DNA from: Fallopia convolvulus | Taxonomy: Eukaryota; Streptophyta; Magnoliopsida; Caryophyllales; Polygonaceae | Direction of reading: 5' to 3' | DNA: 64,000 nucleotides | NCBI GenBank assembly: GCA_964016875.1 | Contig: OZ024724.1 | Location: 55,124,938 to 55,188,937 of the forward strand | Shown: piece by piece, positions 12,101 through 22,443 of the stretch | Layout: every line of letters starts with the position of its first letter | Numbering within the stretch: position 1 is the first letter of the stretch | The notes under the pieces: model-generated | The model's database searches: none | What the model saw: only the letters and a program-made list of their open reading frames with translations | What the model was told of the DNA's origin: nothing | Program-made: the position numbers and the translations under genes

Positions 12101-13437
12101 CTTACAGTACATGACTCCGAGGTGAAGGTCACAACGAGATTTCCCTGATCACAGATTTGTGCAACACTAAGAAGATTAAATCCAAGATTATTCACAAGAC
12201 TTACCTGTTTGACCTTGATGTAGTCATTGATTTTGGTGTTTCCTGTTCCAATAACTGTTTCGTGTCTCTTATCACCGAAAGAAATGTTTCCTCCAGCGTT
12301 TTTGTGAAGTGAGGTGAGTATTTTTTCATTCCCTGTCATGTGGCACGAGCAAGCACTATCTATGTACCACTGATTGTTCCCCCTCACTTCATCCTCTTGG
12401 TCGACAGTCTTGGCTTGAATGGCCATGGCACAGATGTTTGAGGTTGTCCAGGACTCAGGTTCTTCGTCAGAGTCATTGTCCCACGCAGCTATGTGGGCTT
12501 TCTTCTTGTCATCTCCAGCATCGTTACCTTTGGGACAGTATTTTGCATAATGACCTTTGTCTTGACATTTGTAGCACGTGACATCCTTGAGATCCCTTTT
12601 TGTTCCACTGTTACCTTTGTCACGGCTTCCTCTTGCCTTTCCTTTGTTGTAGAGATTCCTCATAGCTCTGGTGATGAGAGCAGTTTCATCATCCTTATCT
12701 TCTATTCCTACGTCTCTCTCAGTTTTGACGTAGTTGTATGCCTTCTCAATCTTCAGAGCAATTGCCTGGTTTGAGGCATTACCAGGTTCAGCATTGACAT
12801 GATATTTCTCATAGTCCTTGATTTTCCCAAACACCTCATGCATGGTTGAGACTTTTGTTAAGGGATTTTCCTTGAGTAATCCCCTGGTGTAGGCATACTT
12901 GGGGTGAAGTCCATTGATGACCCTAAGAACTCTTTCTTCATGGTCAATGATTTTTTCATCGACTCCTAGAGCATCCAGCCTGCTCACCAGTGTCTCAAAC
13001 CTTGATTGATAGGCCGAGACAGTTTCATCTTCCTTCATGGTGAAGTTGAAGAAGTCTCGTTTGGCATCGTGAAGATGACTTTTGTGAAGATCCTCGCTTC
13101 CTACATGCATCTGCTCAATTGCAGCCCACATGCTCTTGGCATCCTTGACATTAACAACTTTCCGCATATCTTCACTTCCAATGGCATTCATCAGATACAT
13201 TCTTGCTTTGAAGTTCTTCTCCATCCCTTGGTATTCAGTGGGTCCCCAATCCTTCTTGTTGTTTTTCTTAGCAGCGGGAACCTCATAGTCACCATCTTCA
13301 ATGGTACACCATGCCTGATAATCGTTGCTTCGAATCCAGTAGGCAAACAGAAGTTTCCAGTGTTGGTATTCTCCATCCTTCAGCAAGGGTGGCTTGTTGT
13401 TGTTGATACCAACATCATAGTGATTGTTAGAGCTCAT
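9178..13437 (-). CDS. gag-pol: Gag-pol polyprotein of Copia-1 (open frame)
   Basis: Encodes capsid-type Gag, protease, integrase, reverse transcriptase and RNase H for retrotransposition; 1419 codons with no stop or frameshift. I start at the ATG at 13437; five further codons upstream are open but begin with TTG. Order (residues approximate): Gag; CCHC zinc knuckle C-x2-C-x4-H-x4-C at 288-301; protease DSA box, D360; integrase HHCC region about 485-540; integrase catalytic D554, D617, E653 (DD35E spacing); reverse transcriptase with YVDD at 1106-1109; RNase H with YTDAD (D1270) and 'STAEAEY', ending in 'FTKAL'. Odd points are IRSDHG for the usual SDNG, QQNDVVERK for QQNGV, and KQAHRAW for KQAPRAW, each at a normally conserved position. 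The frame may be translated but activity could be reduced. Confidence 0.95.
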   Translation of the reverse strand: MSSNNHYDVGINNNKPPLLKDGEYQHWKLLFAYWIRSNDYQAWCTIEDGDYEVPAAKKNNKKDWGPTEYQGMEKNFKARMYLMNAIGSEDMRKVVNVKDAKSMWAAIEQMHVGSEDLHKSHLHDAKRDFFNFTMKEDETVSAYQSRFETLVSRLDALGVDEKIIDHEERVLRVINGLHPKYAYTRGLLKENPLTKVSTMHEVFGKIKDYEKYHVNAEPGNASNQAIALKIEKAYNYVKTERDVGIEDKDDETALITRAMRNLYNKGKARGSRDKGNSGTKRDLKDVTCYKCQDKGHYAKYCPKGNDAGDDKKKAHIAAWDNDSDEEPESWTTSNICAMAIQAKTVDQEDEVRGNNQWYIDSACSCHMTGNEKILTSLHKNAGGNISFGDKRHETVIGTGNTKINDYIKVKQVSLVNNLGFNLLSVAQICDQGNLVVTFTSESCTVRNSNTNKIVLKGTRVNNVYLVDNSFKSEEIICLASIADESDLWHKRLGHASLWAIHKLHNLGLVRGLPKVQSEKDGVCDACVKGKMSRTSFKSKNEVSTSRPLEMLHMDLCGPMRVQSPGGNKYMFVIVDDFSRYTWVIFLTSKDETFSKFQDLVKKMEVSLGVKLSAIRSDHGTEFDNSLFLTFCREHGVSHNFSAPRTPQQNDVVERKNRTLEDMARTMLLASGLSESFWAEAINSACYILNRAMLRPLLSKTSYELLKQRTPNISHLRIFGRRCYIHNNGKDDLGKFDPRSDEGVFVGYAANSKAYRVFNKKTRKFEESIHVVFDERHTGGTSHSSSPNAGSSDDDDDQEKDNPPQTENCGDQNQDNNETNPQHEEESTHDEEPQDPGTSSLPEDGNEGTEIVPSETENSSSTSIDATQVATRNYHQKKDHPVDNILTPYDKGVQTRASIRNFCAFNAFISFAEPKTIQEALKDPDWIIAMQDELNQFERNKVWRLVPKPKDKSAIGTRWVFRNKLDDTGAVTRNKARLVAKGYNQQEGIDYDETYAPVARIEAIRLLIAFAAHKGFKLFQMDVKTAFLNGYLQEEVYVQQPPGFEDENFPDHVYILDKALYGLKQAHRAWYDRFAQFLLSNGYKRGVIDRTLFLKEQSGETLVVQVYVDDIIFGSTNPSLVENFKNLMSSEFEMSMIGELSFFLGLQVVQTSEGTKVHQQKYIKELLSKYGTDSTKPIDTPISPNTRLDADLDGISVDQNTYRGMIGSLLYLTASRPDIMFSVCLCARFQANPKETHLKEVKRIFRYLKGNNNLCLWYPRNSDFNLLEYTDADFAGHLVDRKSTSGTAQFLGPCLVSWSSKKQNSVALSTAEAEYVAAASCCAQVLWLKQQLDDYGMSLSQIPIMCDNTSAINISKNPVHHSRTKHIDIRHHFLRDNVEKGLVRMDHCRTEDQVADIFTKALDRKPYEHLRLLLGMITLN

Positions 13438-13477
13438 CTTGTTGTCCTGCAATCAACACACTATCTAGAGCAAACCT

Positions 13478-13489
13478 GCTCTGATACCA
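13478..13489 (-). other. Primer-binding site of Copia-1 (tRNA-iMet)
   Basis: Minus strand reads TGGTATCAGAGC two bases inside the 5' LTR. It is complementary to the 3' end of initiator Met tRNA, the usual primer for plant Copia elements, and fixes the element's orientation. Confidence 0.93.
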
Positions 13490-13491
13490 AT

Positions 13492-14375
13492 TGTTGGAAC
13501 GAGTGTGTTAGTAATACAGACACTGTTCCTATGGGAGCAGTGAACTGGGCAGCGGAAATATGCAAGACTTGACACGATTACTTATAGTGGAAACCTTCAA
13601 CAACCAACTAGTTGATTGAAGGAAAAACCACTCCCTCCGAAGAAGAGTTGTAATGCTTCTCTTAGTTTTATTGATTTCACACGAACTACAAGCAAGTAGA
13701 GTTATCAAGATAGTCTTATCCTATTCTCTAGAACCTAGACCTATCTAACTCAACTTCTTAGCCCTAGAACGATTCAACAATAAAACTAAACCACAACACA
13801 ACTTACAGTGATCAGCTTCAGACTCATCGATGACTTCTCAAGTAATCGGTGACTCTACCCTAATCACTTAACCTATATTTATAGTGAAACAAACTAATCC
13901 AATCATATCTTACTTACTTTCGTAATTCTGATATGATTTGATACTATTTAATTCATTATAAATCCGAAGTACATTGATTCTATCTTATCTAAACCTAGAA
14001 AGACTCGAACCAATTTATCCACTAAATCTTGGAGTTGTTATTCGGCATTATCCACTCCAAGATCTTCTTTAAGTAACAACTTCATCCAGCTATCAAATCT
14101 TTCGAGATCTGATTCTCTCGCAACTGATTTACGCGCTTTCTATATAAGGAAAGATGAAGTGTCTTCGCACTGCTGTTCCCTCACACTGTTCCCTCACATC
14201 AGTGCTTCATTGACTGTTCCCTTATGTTCTGTATAACCTGCAATCTACATTACATCTTACACAAACATAAAGATCATTAGTCCTTATAGAGTTTGTCATT
14301 ATCAAAACTAAAGAGGAGTACTTGACACTGGTCGCATGGTAACAACCATTGTTCCCATGATACCAGTATCCAACA
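13492..14375 (-). repeat. 5' LTR of Copia-1
   Basis: 884-bp terminal repeat on the gene-proximal side. On the minus strand a TATAAATA word lies at 13876-13883, about 495 bp into the LTR, a plausible core promoter for the element's RNA. The outer end abuts GTTTT at 14376-14380. Confidence 0.96.
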
Positions 14376-14380
14376 GTTTT

Positions 14381-14885
14381 GGTTATTTATTTTCGGTCTT
14401 GAACCATTTGGGATTATAGGTTAGAAGGATTGATACTGATTTTCGATATTGGATCAACTTAGGTTCAGGTTATAAGAATTTGGGTTAATCTGCTTATCTA
14501 TCTAAAGCATTTCGGTGGTTTTGTTAACTGTTAATCTACAAACTTGATCCTATTGTCAATACCAGTAGGCATTTAATTAGGATTCATCACTGGAAATTCA
14601 ACAAATGTGTTCTCTAATTTGGACAAAGATAAAACATCGATCAAACCACATCTCTACTCTGCCATCAAGTTTTGAATTTCAGAGTTAAGGGTTGAGCAGG
14701 CAGTAGATCGATAAAGATTGCTCGTACATATAATCAAAGACCAAAAATGTATTCCCATTTACAGATCTTGCAACAGAAAGAAGCAACATGTTCAAACAAA
14801 GCAACGAGAGTACACCAACAACAAAATCTGGCTACATGTATATAGGCTTCTATACACCTCTATATTAACTAGACACACGATTTGT
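14381..14885. other. Aux/IAA 3' flank between the stop codon and Copia-1
   Basis: About 500 bp between the Aux/IAA stop codon and the Copia-1 5' LTR. It should contain the 3' UTR and polyadenylation region of Aux/IAA. No other coding signal is seen; the only longer open frame is plus-strand and antisense to the expected UTR. Confidence 0.6.
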
Positions 14886-15625
14886 TCACATATTATTGCA
14901 GGCCAATCCTTTTGCTTCTGATCCCTTCATGATCCTCAACTTCTTGCAAGATGTGATAAACATTCTGCACCAACATCACAAATCATCAGCACTTCCAACT
15001 TATAAAAACAAGGCTAAAATGAGGCAGAAAGAAATGAAACTTACTCCCAAGGAACATCTCCAACAAGCATCCAATCCCCATCTTTATCCTCATAAGTGGG
15101 CACAAATTCAGAGCCTTTGTAGCCGTCCCTCTCAGAGAAGCCTCCAATGGTGAACTTGAACATGGATTCCAACGACTTGATCAGATCTGGGTACCCTTGG
15201 AACACTTTCATGTCAATCTTCCTGAGGAAGGGTGCTCCATCCATGCTCACTTTCACATACATGGCAACCTCTGGGGTCTCTTCCTTCTTCCCCGCACTCG
15301 TCTGGAAGCTGTTCTTCCTGTAGGATCTGATTGGTGGCCATCCAACCACTTGTGCCCTGACAATTTGAATTCTCACAAATCAGAACACATAAAGATTCAA
15401 TCTTTCTTTCGAAAACAAATCCTTGCATCGATTTTAGGGTTTCGGTTTAGTTAATTACTTGGTAGCAGGGGGGTGAGTAGTGATACGGCTTTCAGAGGGC
15501 TCGGCCTCGGAGGAGGCGCGCTTGCTCCCCCGGGCGGCGGCTGTGGTCGGAGGCGCATCGGCGTCGACGGTGCCGGGTAATCCCAATCTGAGCTCTGTGT
15601 CCTTGTGATTGAGAGCGCTCGTCAT
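14886..15625 (-). CDS. AUX/IAA: Aux/IAA auxin-responsive transcriptional repressor
   Basis: Short-lived nuclear repressor that binds ARF transcription factors and is degraded through TIR1/AFB co-receptors when auxin is present. Three exons on the minus strand: 15459-15625, 15045-15356 and 14886-14964, joined at GT-AG introns of 102 and 80 bp; 558 nt, 185 aa. All four family domains are present: domain I TELRLGLPG (EAR-type LRLGL), domain II degron VGWPPIRSYRKN, and PB1 domains III (YVKVSMDGAPFLRKIDMKVF) and IV (FVPTYEDKDGDWMLVGDVPW), ending KLRIMKGSEAKGL. The ATG at 15625 starts MTSALNHKD just before domain I. Length and layout resemble the short IAA1-4-type proteins, but I cannot assign orthology. 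No damage is seen and the degron is intact. Confidence 0.96.
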
Positions 15626-15720
15626 TCTTCTGAGATTTTCTTGTGATTGAGATTTGTTGGGGGAGGATGAAACTGAAATTGAGGGTTTGGTAGTGTGAAA
15701 TTGGGGGTTGGTAATGGGAA

Positions 15721-15728
15721 TTATATAG
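15721..15728 (-). promoter_or_regulatory. Candidate TATA box of Aux/IAA
   Basis: Minus strand reads CTATATAA about 95 bp upstream of the Aux/IAA ATG, which would leave a 5' UTR of roughly 60-70 nt. This is the only good TATA word close to the start. Transcription start is inferred. Confidence 0.55.
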
Positions 15729-15934
15729 GATATGGATGAATAAAGTGGTTCGTTGGATGATCCATAGAATTTAAGCGATCTAGACCGTTCGATCCAGGGT
15801 CATTATTCATTAAGATAGAATTGAATTGTTTATTGGGGTGTGAAAGGAAAGCATGAATTAAGGGGAAAGGAAGGGGGAAAAGGAGGTGGTCGGTAGAAAA
15901 GGGAGCATAAGAATAAAGCAGAGCGCAAGTGGAG

Positions 15935-15950
15935 CCGACAAGACTGTCTC
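15935..15950. promoter_or_regulatory. Paired auxin-response elements upstream of Aux/IAA
   Basis: CCGACA (15935-15940, reverse of TGTCGG) and TGTCTC (15945-15950) lie four bases apart in everted arrangement, about 310-325 bp upstream of the Aux/IAA ATG. TGTCTC is the classical auxin-response element and TGTCGG the high-affinity form bound by ARF factors; many Aux/IAA genes are auxin-induced through such sites. A four-base spacer is shorter than the best-studied everted spacing, so cooperative binding is uncertain. Confidence 0.5.
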
Positions 15951-15959
15951 AATACCCTC

Positions 15960-18369
15960 TTTCACCTTTTTCCTTATTTTATTACTTTAGTACGATTACA
16001 TTGCACGGTCGCGATGCGTTTTGGAGACCCAGAGCAAGATCTGGACCGTCCGATTTCTAAGAAAGCGAGACGAAACGGAGATGGGCCCCGCCCCCCTTCT
16101 ATTCATGCCCTCCCTGCTTTCGGAAAATACGAATAACGAAAGCTTTACAAATTCTACTCCCTACTAGCGTCGGAGTATTTATTTGACTCGTTCGTTCCAA
16201 TTGATCAATTTTCTTGTAATTCATTACGGAGAACATAGTTTTAGAAATTTAGGTCAAGTTTGGCCAATCATTTGTGTCAGGTTTTTCCACAGGGATGTTA
16301 TAAAACAATTCACTAAGTGACTTTTTTATTGCATAAATAATATTTTTTGGGGTTGAAATTCGCATAAATAAATACACAAATACTCCGTATAGCATTACAT
16401 CGTGTATGTCATCATGACTCATGAACCCGAATGAATCATGATTCATTTAACAATAATAATTTATAAACATAAAAGGATAAAAATTAAAGACAAAAACTTG
16501 TGAGTTCCTACGATAACAAAAGCGCACAGCTTGCTTGCTTTTCGAAACAAGATGTAAAAAGCAATCACCTTGTCAAATTGTCAATTGCTGTCTGTGTTAA
16601 TTTTTTATTCTTATAGAAAGCACAGTTCATATACACTTGTTGTTATTAAAAAGAAGGGAAGTTAAAGAATGGGAGCATATGTGAAAATTGGACTATTGGA
16701 GTGAAGTGAACAAAAATAGTAGGTAGGAAGTGTGTTTGTAATTGGAAGCCAAGCAATTGGGCAAAGGTCAGTTCTTGCTGATCGATAGGAAGCTTCCGAG
16801 TTCGCTACATGCCTCTTTCTTTCACCTAATTCATCAAACATTTTGTTGGTACAAATAAAACTAAGACAAATATCATGTATTTCTTAGCAATTACATACTT
16901 TGACGTAAAAAAAACGGAAAAATATCATGTATTTATGAGCAACTACATACTTTGACATGTGTAATGGTATCAGTGTTCTAAAAATGCTAGGTGAATTTTA
17001 GACGGAGAAAAACCGTCTAGCGTCTAAGTGGCCTATACGGACAGACTATCTTTTAAACGAGCCTAGACAGAGCTAGGTGATGATTTTTTAATTAATTGTG
17101 TTATGCTAATTGGTAAGTTGACCTCCATGCATGATATGCTTGATGCTTCTTTCAATTATCATTTTTGTCTCCTAACACTTCGTGCATCATTTTGAAAAAA
17201 ATAAACTTGCTAGTTGCAAACGCATCTACACTGTTCTATAAGAATTATGTTAATTGATTATAGCCCACGGAATGTTAGGTTAGGTATACGTACCTATTAC
17301 TCTATTAGTAAACAAGCAGTCCTTATAACTTTAAACAGAGAAATAAGCGTTTGAGAGATATGTTCCGCAATACATGCTTATTTCAAATAGATAATTTATT
17401 TCGGATTTTTTATTTCAGAAAAAATAATCAAAACCCCATGCTTATCACAAATAAGCACGTGGGCCCCACTTTATTTTTAATACCCACCCCTCCTTCTCCA
17501 TTGTGTTTGTTCTTTTGTGGGCAGCCTCCTTCTCGTCTTCTCCTTCGCCATTAATTGACACTTGGTGGTCGACAATGGTGGGGCCGGTGTTATATTACAA
17601 GGAATGAAACAAAAAAAATAGATTTGAGTTGAGTTTGTGGTGCGATTTGTTGAAGAAATTTGACCCTATTTATAGTGAAGGTTGAATTTCGATCATCCCA
17701 AACCGAATCTCTCACTTCCCTAATAAATTTCTACCGAATCAAACCTATTATCACAATTTAATTTGAGCCCTAATTTATTTCGCTCCAAATCTTAGAAGAT
17801 ACGGGTTTCGAAACATAAAATTGGGCATGTATTTGGATTGTATATGAAAAGAGCATTAAAACCATATATAAATATTTTTTGATTGGGTAAGGATTAGAGT
17901 TACCATAAGTACTCATTGATATCGTTTAGAGCATTCACTAGGAATAAAAACTGCTTACTAACCAATTCAAGAGAAAAATGATCAAATCTAAGTCTATTTT
18001 CAAACCCATTATCCACATACTTATTTAACAAATAAATTTTAACTTTCAGCATCAACACTGATTTGCTGAACTCAGCCTAAACACGGAGTATTACTATGTG
18101 TTAGTGTGTTACAAATGAAATTCAAAAAGTGGCTTTTACGACCATATTGTCACACAAAATTTCTCAAGTATTTGAAAAAAGGTGGCTTTCAGTCTTTCAC
18201 GATATGCAACGGCATAGTACCTTCTAGTTATATCCGATTATTATGTAACCACATTAATAATAATGATGTCCAGGAAGCATATGTGATATGTCTATTAAAC
18301 CTGGGCCGATCTAAATATTTCCTCCTCTACCGCCTGGCCTCTTCCTAGTTCCATAATTATGATTTCCAA
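15960..18369. other. Intergenic, upstream of Aux/IAA
   Basis: AT-rich, no coding evidence. A repeat rich in CTAG words at about 16974-17090 starts TGTTCTAAAAATGCTAGG and is related to the sequence at 52.49-52.6 kb, whose reverse complement starts TTGTTCTAAAAAAACCG. It is probably a degraded non-autonomous transposon; no target duplication was found. Confidence 0.5.
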
Positions 18370-18660
18370 TCTACTATATATATAAAAGCAATTAGGTTTG
18401 GAGCCACCACGTTGCGCCACGTCAGCTTTGTCCACACGTCGCTTCTATAATACGCCACATTGGATTTTGCCACATGTCGTCTTTTCCTTAAACCATGTTA
18501 TTTAATTTTTGACAAGTCATATGCCACGTCATCTTATTTTCTCCCGATCATCACTTACATGCCATAATTAACTACAATTATAAAAAAAAAACTACTATAC
18601 AATTTTTGAATACAAAAATCTTTTCCTTAATGAAAAAAATTTACTTACTAAATTTCCTAA

Positions 18661-18930
18661 GGAAAAAATGCTCAAAATACCCCAACCTTTGATGTTGTTG
18701 CACTCTCTACCCCAACCTATACAAATTTCTTAAAATACCCCAACCTTTGAGGTACATTGCGACCGCTACCCAGCTCTCACCGCCGATCAATTTCTCCGGC
18801 CAACAAGAATGATGTGTCAAATTTACATTCTGACCTGTCAAAACAAACCATGACATGGATTAGTTTATAAAAAATTATTGAATTAAAAATAAAAGCCAGA
18901 TTCCTCTTTTAATTAAATCAAAAGCTAAAA
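18661..18930 (+). repeat. MULE left terminal inverted repeat
   Basis: About 270 bp, roughly 80-85% identical by eye to the reversed right end. The word AATACCCCAACCTTTGA occurs twice within it (near 18676 and 18736), a TIR-internal repeat that could be a transposase-binding array. Confidence 0.93.
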
Positions 18931-19699
18931 ATCCATCCCCTTCATAAACCGTCAAATCTTTTCGATCGAACACTTTCTCAAATCTCATATTCTACTGTGT
19001 CGTCGATCCAATAAAGAGAATTATCTTACTTTCAAGTTGTGGCTACCATTGTGAAGCATTGTCTAAGTTTTAAGGTAATATATCAATTGTACCTAGAACA
19101 TTAATAACTTTTGTTCTATACTAATTATTAGGGTTTTGTGATTCTATGGAATTTTAGAGTATATTATGTGAGAAGGGATGCAAACTATTTTGGTATTCGA
19201 TTGTTTGGAGCACTTGTTATTATAGTAGGACACTTCATAGCATCACAAAATCATGACATGAATCTTATTCCACATAACTTTATTGCATAACATGGACAAC
19301 CAACATACGAGGTGATGACATTCTCATCTTAGGGCACCGAGTATACGTTTTACCATCAGACCAATATAAGAAGAATTGATAGCAGAATGCACACCATTAC
19401 TTGTGATTCTGGTGGTTATCAAATCATATGGAAATTGGGTTTTTTTTTTCTGAATATCTGTTGGTAATACTATTAGAACCTTCTCAAAAAAATCTTTGTG
19501 ACTCTGTCCCAATCCCCACATATATCTCCCTAATTATACGGGTATTATTATAAACATGTGTTGATTTAAAGCACATATATGCATATAGATAGTCATTTTA
19601 GTTTAATGCATTTATAATTTGATTTATTGTTTGATTTTCTATCATGAAGATAATGAAGGAACAATGATTACTAATTAAAATGATTTTGTTACAGGAAGC

Positions 19700-22443
19700 A
19701 TGGGTGAGCCCAAACAAAGTAAGGTCAATAATATGATGACTACTTTTGTGGATGTTGGACCACAACAAACTTCAAGTCTCTATCCTGATATTGAAGCAAA
19801 TGACTATTACTTTACAAACCTCTTGAATTATGACAGTGGAAGTGAAATTGATCCAAACTACGAGTCTCACGAAAATTATTATGACGAGACTGAAATTGAG
19901 GAAGAAGATGACGGTGACGGTGGAAGTGAACTTGGAAGTGGGGGTGAAAGTTCAAGTGATGATGAGTGGATTGTAAGCAGAAGAGCTCTTAAAGATAAAA
20001 GGAAAAATGTTGTGGCTGAAGAACCAAGTGGAAACATTGATGCAAATTTTTTTGAAGAACAGGTTTACTCTTTCTCAGATACTAGTGATGATGAAGCACC
20101 TAAAAGGAGGCCAACTTTTAAGACAATAGACGAGGTTGATACTACTACTAACTTCAAGGCTCTTGTTTGGAAGGTCGGAATGAAGTTTTCTTCTCCCAAG
20201 ATATTCAAAGATACTGTTAATAGATATGCAATTATAGCTGGTTATAGCATAACGTGGTATAAGAGTGAAAAAAGAAGAATGGCTGCTAAATGCAAAGATG
20301 GTTGTCCTTGGAATGTGTATGCATCTTGGGATGGAAATAAGGAAACATTTATAGTAAAAGCTGTAAGTGGTACTCATAGTTGCAACCGAATGAACTACGA
20401 AAACATTCAGCTGAAGCCTAAATGGTTAGCAAAGGAGTACTTATTGAAATATAAGACATGTCCAAATTGGCCGGCCAGATTGTTAGCTCAAGAGGTGATG
20501 GAAAAGTATGGGGTGCGTATAAGTAAATATCAGTGTCACAGAACCAAGTTAGAAGCTCATAAAATATTGTATTTGTCACTTCAAGATCACTACATCATGT
20601 TGGGTTCCTACATACATGAGTTGAAGAGGGTTGACCCTAACACCACTTCAATTCTTCTTACCCAAGAGCCGAATATACCAAGGGGTCCAGAGGTGTTCAA
20701 GAGGTTATACATGGGCTTCAAAGGGTTGAGAGAAGGATTCATGGCTGGTTGTAGGCCAATCTTATGCTTTGATGGATGTTTTTAAAAACATTTCTTGGAG
20801 TCATGCTATTAAGTGCTATTGGTAGGGATGGTAATAACCAGATGTACCCGGTGGCTTGGGCTGTAGTTGAGGCTGAAAACAATGACTCTTGGAGTTGGTT
20901 TTTAGAAATGTTGAAGAATGATCTGCCAGGTTTTGGTGGTGAAGACTCCACCATAATTTCCGATCAACAAAAGGTAAATTTTTGTTGTGTTAATTTTTTT
21001 TATCATTCTAATAAATTTCTAACCACATATTATATGTTATATCTTATTCACAGGGACTTACAAAAGCTGTTAGAGAACATTTCCCCTTGGTAGAGCATAG
21101 AAATTGTGCTAGACACATCTATGCGAATTGGCGTAAGAAGCATTCGGGGGAACAAATGAAGGGTATTTTTTGGAAAGCTGCAAAGGCCTATACTAGATCA
21201 GATTTTGATGTTGCATTGGAAGAAATGAGATTAATTAGTGCCAAGGCTGTGGAAGACTTCATTTGTCAAAATCCAAACACATTTTGCAGAAGCTATTTAA
21301 GAACATTGTCAAAAAGTGACGTGATTGTAAGCAACCTTGCTGAGACTTTCAATGGGTATATCTTGGATGCCAGATCTAAGCCTATTATTGGTATGATGGA
21401 AGAAATAAGGTTGGCCATCATGGCAAGATTGTTCAAAAGGAGGAAATTAATGGTGAATGGAAAACCTGATGATATTTGCCCAAGAATAAAGAAGATACTA
21501 GAAAGGGAAAAGGAAAATGCTAAGAAGTGTATTCCTATTCAATCCGATATTTCAATGTTTCAAGTCATGCACCTTGCTGATATGGTGTATGTTAATTTGG
21601 AAGCTAGAACTTGTAGTTGTAGAAAATGGGATCTCACAGGAATTCCATGTTGTCACGTAGTTGCATGTTGTGAGGATTTGAGAGTAAATTGTGAAGTATT
21701 TGTGTTTGATTGCTATAAAAAAGTAAATTTTGATTTGTCCTATGGCCAACCACTACAACCTATCAATGGGCACAAGCAATGGGATAAAGTGAAGTTACCA
21801 CTAGTCCCTCCTCCTATTAAAATTGGCGCTGGTAGACCAACAAAGAATAGAAGAAAAGATCCTCATGAAAGAGTTGACAAGCCAGGAAAGCTCACTAGAC
21901 ATGGGATGGTAATGACTTGTACAAAATGCAATGGTAAGAATCACAATAAGAGATCATGTCCAGCAAGGGACAATGTTAGGAATGATGTTGCTTCTCAAAA
22001 TGTAAGTGTTTTAATGTATAATTTTTTGAGGGTGAATTATGGTTTGAATTTGTGACACAACCACTAACAGAGTAATATCTTTCCTTTCAGGTTACAAAGA
22101 AGAGAGGAGGTAGGCCTAGAAAGGAGACTAGTGAGACAAGTGCAACACAATCCCTACAGCCAGCAAGACCAAGGGGCAGACCGAGAAAGGGAACCAATAC
22201 TATTTTACCAACGAATGAAAACAATCCTAGTAACATGGGTGTTTATTTCTCTGAGCAAAGTGATAGAGCTTACCTAAATGTAAGTTTTTTTTTTTGCACA
22301 ATTCTATATTTTTCATTCTAATTTCAATTTAACTTAAAACTAACATAAGAAAATCTACATTTTCTATCCATTGTTAGACTGGATTACCTGATGCTCCCAT
22401 GCCGTCTCAAACAAGTTCTACACCTGGACCCTCAAAACCATGA
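19700..22443 (+). pseudogene. MULE transposase (MuDR type), one frameshift
   Basis: Cut-and-paste transposase. Exons read as 19700-20973, 21054-22001, 22091-22279 and 22378-22443, with GT-AG introns; about 825 aa if the frame were intact. Order: acidic N-terminus, MuDR DNA-binding zinc domain (CKDGC...THSC, about residues 195-225), then the DDE core with first Asp in 'LCFDGC' (20765) and second in 'IISDQQKG' (20962), a C2H-like 'NCARHIYANW', SWIM zinc finger CSCRKWDLTGIPCCH (about 21613-21656), zinc knuckle CTKCNGKNHNKRSC, and two AT-hook-like motifs (GGRPRK, RGRPRK) in the third exon. A one-base deletion in the T run at about 20780 breaks the frame right after the first catalytic Asp. Otherwise no stops, so decay is recent. 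ATG follows a TTACAG acceptor, suggesting a 5' UTR intron. Confidence 0.92.

Larger units (their letters stand above)
5441..14375 (-). mobile_element. Complete Sirevirus-like Ty1/copia retrotransposon (Copia-1)
   Basis: A full-length 8,935-bp element on the minus strand: 5' LTR 13492-14375, primer-binding site complementary to initiator Met tRNA, gag-pol, a third envelope-like gene, polypurine tract and 3' LTR 5441-6323. Both LTRs start TGTTGGATACTGG and end TTCCAACA on the coding strand. The 5-bp target duplication GTTTT is perfect (5436-5440 and 14376-14380). LTRs differ by about eight substitutions and one 1-base indel, so insertion was recent. A third gene after pol and the TTTGTCATCATC-AAAAAGGGG motif beside the 3' LTR point to the SIRE/Maximus (Sirevirus) lineage. 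Confidence 0.97.

Noticed and set aside
13006..13572. 188-codon plus-strand frame
   Set aside because: Runs antisense to gag and on into the LTR; coding-strand gag has zinc-knuckle and Copia signatures, this does not.
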